Shown here: positions 60,654 to 64,000 of the stretch, piece by piece | How the letters are laid out: every line of letters starts with the position of its first letter | Numbering within the stretch: position 1 is the stretch's first letter | Assembly (NCBI GenBank): GCA_947501565.1 | Contig: CANMWJ010000002.1 | Span: 284,016 to 348,015 of the forward strand | From: an uncultured Marinobacterium sp. | GTDB taxonomy: Bacteria; Pseudomonadota; Gammaproteobacteria; Pseudomonadales; Balneatricaceae | Direction of reading: 5' to 3' | Length of the DNA: 64,000 nt | The notes under the pieces: model-generated | Told to the model about the DNA's origin: nothing | The model's database searches: none | The model's input: only the letters and a program-made list of their open reading frames with translations | Translations under genes and position numbers: made by a program

Positions 60654-61906
60654 CGTTCCACCTCCAGGCCGCGCTGCTGGGCATCAACCTCTGCTGCGAT
60701 CTCGGTAAAACGCTGACAGATCCGTTCCCGGCGCTGTTGTTCGGCCTCGCCGTCAAAGCTTTCCAGATCCAGACGTCGCAAGAACACCTCCTTGGGTGTG
60801 AGTTCCGTCAGCGTCTCTTTCTCCGCCTGTTCCAGGGTACGACCTGATTTGCCACGGGAGCGGCATAGCTGAAGTACTTCTACGTTCAGATCTGTCGTCA
60901 TTGCCTGAATGCGCTGTTGCAGGTCGTTCAGGTAATCCTGAGTTTCCACCTCGATATAGAGCCAGGTTGGCTTGTTATCGGAGTGTGCCTCATCAGAGGA
61001 CAAGCTCTGCAGTTGGGCTTCGATACTGCTTAGATCACCTTTAATCGCCCGCATCGGCTGGAATAACGGCACGTTCAGTGGCGTGATGGTGGATAGGTTG
61101 CTACCGCTGAACTCAGCGATCAGTACCTGTTTCTGGGTTCCCAGCTCATCGAAACTTAAAGGGATCGGCGAGCCGCAGTAACGGATATGTTCAGATTGAG
61201 CGACTATCTGTGGGCGGTGAATATGACCCAGTGCGATGTAATCAGCCGGGGGAAAACTGGTGGACGGTACTGCCTCCAGGCTGCCGATATAGATATCACG
61301 GACCGAATCGGAGCTTTTAACGCCCATCGCTGTCAGGTGCCCGGTGGCAATAATCGGCAACTCTAACGCCAGATCACTGCGTTTTGCCTCCGCCAGCGCG
61401 TACAGATCTGCATAGTGCTTCTTTATCGCCTCACCTAATGCCCGCTGCTTATCTTCGCCGGATTGGTCTGCCTGGCTGCTCACCACATCACGGGGACGGA
61501 TAAAGGGTACTGCGCAGAGCACCGCTCCGGGTTTGCCGTGTCGATCGTTGAGCGTAACGATCTGCTGTTCGAGGTCATCGGTGACATTGGCGATGACCCG
61601 TACGCCAAACTCCTCCACCAGCTGCTTGGATTCGCTCAGGGTGGCGACGGAGTCGTGATTTCCCGCCAGCGTGATCAGCTGACAGCCGATACGGCTGATC
61701 TCTACGATAAAGCGGTTAAACAACTTGCGCGCATAGCTGGGCGGCGCGCCCGTATCAAATAGGTCGCCGGCGATGATGACCGCGTCTATTTCCTGTTCGC
61801 GCACCTGTTGCAACAGCCAGTCGATAAAGGTGCTGTGTTCGGCTTCGCGGCTCTTTGAGATAAAGTGCTGGCCCAGGTGCCAGTCAGAGGTGTGCAGGAT
61901 GCGCAT
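60650..61906 (-). CDS. sbcD: exonuclease subunit SbcD
   Basis: Mre11-like nuclease of 418 residues. Metal motifs are HTSDWHLGQHF, IAGDLFDTGAPP, LAGNHDSV, GHLTAMG and ALGHIHRPQ. The start ATG at 61906 aligns with MRILHTSDWHLG; the frame continues to 61951 but adds nothing conserved. It precedes sbcC in the standard order. Confidence 0.96.
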   Translation of the reverse strand: MRILHTSDWHLGQHFISKSREAEHSTFIDWLLQQVREQEIDAVIIAGDLFDTGAPPSYARKLFNRFIVEISRIGCQLITLAGNHDSVATLSESKQLVEEFGVRVIANVTDDLEQQIVTLNDRHGKPGAVLCAVPFIRPRDVVSSQADQSGEDKQRALGEAIKKHYADLYALAEAKRSDLALELPIIATGHLTAMGVKSSDSVRDIYIGSLEAVPSTSFPPADYIALGHIHRPQIVAQSEHIRYCGSPIPLSFDELGTQKQVLIAEFSGSNLSTITPLNVPLFQPMRAIKGDLSSIEAQLQSLSSDEAHSDNKPTWLYIEVETQDYLNDLQQRIQAMTTDLNVEVLQLCRSRGKSGRTLEQAEKETLTELTPKEVFLRRLDLESFDGEAEQQRRERICQRFTEIAAEVDAQQRGLEVER

Positions 61907-62254
61907 GGAGAGGATTCGGGCGTCCGTGTTTCGCTGAAAATAGGATTGCACGCAATACTATCGCGTCCGTGAAAACACGCCAACGCTCGGTGTCACTAAA
62001 TTGTACCTGCCCCTGAAAATTGACGGGCCTCGCATACCTATTTGAGGAGATTACTAAAACAAATCGTCATAACTCTATGATGTGACTGGAGTAATTCCTG
62101 CGCCGGGCCAATCAGGGATCTGGCGCATACAGACCGGACTGATTTCAAACAGCTTCAGTGAAGCGCGGAAATAAATTGCCAATTTTTCCTAATGCCTCCA
62201 CCGACACCTGCCGATAACTTCTCTCATGCAAGTCTTGAGTTAAGGGAAATGACG
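61907..62254. other. divergent region between sbcD and the cysteine-free gene
   Basis: 348 bases with no gene. It carries a candidate FliA promoter (62190-62217) toward the right, and must hold the sbcDC promoter toward the left. Confidence 0.5.
62190..62217 (+). promoter_or_regulatory. candidate sigma-28 (FliA) promoter
   Basis: An exact GCCGATAA at 62210-62217 matches the FliA -10 consensus. TAAT at 62190-62193 sits 16 bases upstream, where TAAA is expected. Initiation near 62225 would leave about 30 bases before the ATG at 62255. The -35 is imperfect. Confidence 0.45.
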
Positions 62255-64000
62255 ATGAAATTGGATTCAGCAGGTTTGCACGCGGCGCTCACCAATCCGC
62301 TATCCAGCCTGAGAAGCCTGACTGCAACAGATGCAGAGGCGCAGCAGAATCTTCAGTCCGATTTGGCGGCTACCGTCAAAGCAGACGACCACGTATCGAT
62401 CGCAAATACCTTGCGGTTCGATGGGAATGTCGACGCTGGATATCGTCAACAGGCTACGTTTCAGGGAAAACAGCATACCCTCGTCGTGCCTGACTCAAGG
62501 CAGGCAGAGCAGATAGGTGCTGTGCTCAAGCGTGTCCCTCCACATCAGCAGGATATGCTGATCGATTCCCGACTTCTCACCGATGAGCGTTTCCTCGCGC
62601 TAGCGGATAGCCTCGATGATCGTCAGCTCGGACAGTTAACCAATACCCTTGAGGGATTGCAGACCACACCGCAGCTTTATGCGAGTTCCTCTGCCGGACA
62701 CGGACAGATCAATAGCCATCTGTTGCTCGAAAGCCTGACCGATATGGATGCCACTACCCGTGACCGGGTTCTGGAAGTGGCGGACAAACACGCGGCCAAG
62801 ATCCCCGTGAACGTCATGGCAGACACTTATGCCGCTGATGGAACACATACGGCCAGCCTGCCCTCGCTGGCAGCCCGAGATCTGCACAACTTTGTTGCCT
62901 CTGTCGCCACGGCGCCGGATGCAGGATCGCTGTTGGACAGTCTTGAACAGTTCTCTGATGCCCAGCAGTCTGATCTGCTGCAGGTGATGGGTATGGAGCA
63001 GGAGCTGGGGCAGAGACTGATGAACGAGATGGCGGATCGGGACACCGATAGCCGTGATACGACCCTCCGTTTTCTGTCAGAGCTGAGTGCAAGTGCAGAT
63101 TCACATGTTAAGGTCGCGCAACCAAGTTTTATGACACCCGATGTCGCAACGGTGGCTACCCATGATAACCATGCTTTTTCGGTGGTGACCGGGATGATTA
63201 GCGAGACGTTGTCGTTGCTAGAAAATTATGAATTCAGCAACCAGCAGCTGACTCAGATGAGCGGTCAACTGCAGTCCCTGAGCCACAGCGATCAGCGTGC
63301 CTATCTAAACATCTCCTCAGCGGGATTGGATCAGTTGGTGGGCGCTGACAGCAATCAGCCTGCCGATATGGAGGAAAACCGCGCATCTCTGGAAGTGGTT
63401 GATGCGTTGCGCAGTGATGCCGGTGTGCGCAAGTCGGTTTATATGGCGCGTATGGGCGATGAGGTCCCTTCCCTGGAAGGTGGCAAACATTATCAGCTGA
63501 AATACACCGCTACAGGTGAGCGTGATCAGAATACGCTTGTTGAGGTGCTCGCCACGGATGCCTGGTTGAATCGAAACAACGATGAGGTAGACCTATCTGC
63601 GCGTGCCAGTCACCTGGCGGAGAATCTTACCGCGTTAGGCGGTGAGGCCCGTGACAGGCGTGTCCATGCGCTGGATAGACTGACACAGCAGCAGGTACCG
63701 CTGAGTGAACTGTCTGATGACTATCTGCAGCAGGACTATCACGATTTCCAGAACAGGACCGAAGCACTCTCTAATACCAGTGATGCTGCGGCACTAACCG
63801 AGATGGAGTATCAGATTGAACCTGCGCTACGGGATGGATATTGGCAAGCAGTAGGTTTGGCGGGTGAAGAGGTCGACCAGTTGATCGGTATCCTGCAGAA
63901 AAACGACCCCGATATCGGGCGCCAGATCGTGGAGCACTTGTCTGGCGTCGCCACTGAAGTCTTCGATGGTGAAACCTCGGTTGATGAGGGGCGAGAGCGT
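62255..64000 (+). CDS. large cysteine-free protein of unknown family (3' end outside window)
   Basis: An open frame of 582 codons that continues past the window. GGGA lies seven to eight bases before the ATG; an in-frame ATG at 62249 is too close to it. The translated part has no cysteine, two tryptophans, no signal peptide and no membrane helix. It is rich in Asp, Gln, Leu and Ser. Loosely similar helical segments recur, such as LADSLDDRQLGQLTNTLEG, LLDSLEQFSDAQQSDLLQVM and LTQMSGQLQSLSHSDQRAY, suggesting degenerate repeats of 30-60 residues or more. Absence of cysteine and a FliA-like promoter would suit a substrate of a type III, flagellar or type I secretion system, but no targeting signal is proven. 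I do not recognise the family. Confidence 0.75.
   Translation, partial: MKLDSAGLHAALTNPLSSLRSLTATDAEAQQNLQSDLAATVKADDHVSIANTLRFDGNVDAGYRQQATFQGKQHTLVVPDSRQAEQIGAVLKRVPPHQQDMLIDSRLLTDERFLALADSLDDRQLGQLTNTLEGLQTTPQLYASSSAGHGQINSHLLLESLTDMDATTRDRVLEVADKHAAKIPVNVMADTYAADGTHTASLPSLAARDLHNFVASVATAPDAGSLLDSLEQFSDAQQSDLLQVMGMEQELGQRLMNEMADRDTDSRDTTLRFLSELSASADSHVKVAQPSFMTPDVATVATHDNHAFSVVTGMISETLSLLENYEFSNQQLTQMSGQLQSLSHSDQRAYLNISSAGLDQLVGADSNQPADMEENRASLEVVDALRSDAGVRKSVYMARMGDEVPSLEGGKHYQLKYTATGERDQNTLVEVLATDAWLNRNNDEVDLSARASHLAENLTALGGEARDRRVHALDRLTQQQVPLSELSDDYLQQDYHDFQNRTEALSNTSDAAALTEMEYQIEPALRDGYWQAVGLAGEEVDQLIGILQKNDPDIGRQIVEHLSGVATEVFDGETSVDEGRER

Noticed and set aside
1..64000. CRISPR arrays, insertion sequences, prophage or secondary-metabolite clusters
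   Set aside because: No regular direct repeats with spacers, no transposase genes, no phage structural genes and no NRPS/PKS modules were seen.

Overview
The window looks like the chromosome of a marine, motile gammaproteobacterium of the Oceanospirillales type (relatives of Marinobacterium, Neptunomonas or Amphritea). This is inferred from gene orders and protein resemblance, not from a search. Supporting signs are a Pseudomonas-like plsX-fabD-fabG-acpP-fabF order with no fabH between plsX and fabD, a uvrC-pgsA-tRNA(Gly-Cys-Leu) block, a phenylacetate catabolic operon, PilZ and CheW. Gene density is high and most genes are core functions. I see no insertion sequence, CRISPR array, rRNA or prophage. 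The only mobile-element gene is a lone tyrosine recombinase.

Layout. 1-0.5 kb: rraA. 0.5-2.9 kb: a candidate nitric-oxide-response module. A small membrane protein gene and a hemerythrin-domain operon diverge from a promoter covered by two NsrR-like palindromes, followed by a ferredoxin-NADP reductase and nsrR itself. 3.8-4.4 kb: an MglA-like small GTPase behind a 0.9 kb AT-rich gene-free stretch. 4.7-15 kb: phenylacetate degradation, with paaFGHIJ, a separately placed paaK, divergent paaN, an extra crotonase and an SDR. The ring epoxidase genes paaABCDE are not here. A 35-codon ORF followed by a terminator sits in front of paaF. 15-18.3 kb: HAD phosphatase, SppA, a monooxygenase-fold membrane protein, Maf/YceF. 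18.4-28.5 kb: yceD-rpmF-plsX-fabD-fabG-acpP-fabF-pabC-mltG-tmk-holB-pilZ-tatD. 28.5-31.7 kb: radical SAM protein, a tailed malate dehydrogenase, yjbQ, cheW. 31.7-34.9 kb (minus strand): tusDCBE, then garR-hyi-cheW as one packed series. 35-43.8 kb: YccA-like protein, TruC, a tandem thioredoxin-fold exported protein, MTA/SAH nucleosidase, alanine-glyoxylate-type aminotransferase, TlpA-like thioredoxin, a hydrolase-fold protein lacking its nucleophile, a beta-hydroxyacid dehydrogenase, a 44-residue membrane peptide and DUF1853. 43.9-48.1 kb: uvrC-pgsA, five tRNA genes (Gly-Cys-Leu-Gly-Cys) behind a strong promoter, and GAPDH. 48.2-50.7 kb: KfrA-like coiled-coil regulator, response regulator, two unknowns. 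50.7-53.6 kb: a gene-poor stretch, the tyrosine recombinase and a DEDDy exonuclease, probably a small acquired island. 53.6-56.7 kb: ChaC-like, Bfd-like, PrpA-like phosphatase, a possible HEPN protein and a LapG-fold lipoprotein. 57-62 kb: sbcDC. 62.2-64 kb: a cysteine-free protein of unknown family that runs off the window, with a candidate FliA promoter.

How they work together. paaK activates phenylacetate, paaN and paaG act around ring cleavage and paaF/H/J perform the final beta-oxidation, giving acetyl-CoA and succinyl-CoA. The plsX to fabF genes make acyl-ACP. garR, hyi and the aminotransferase all handle C2/C3 glyoxylate-linked metabolites. The tus genes relay sulfur for tRNA 2-thiouridine. 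The observations most worth following are the NsrR-type promoter, the leader-like ORF before paaF, the dispersed GTTGG...CCAAC repeat, the tRNA duplication and the cysteine-free protein with its flagellar-type promoter.
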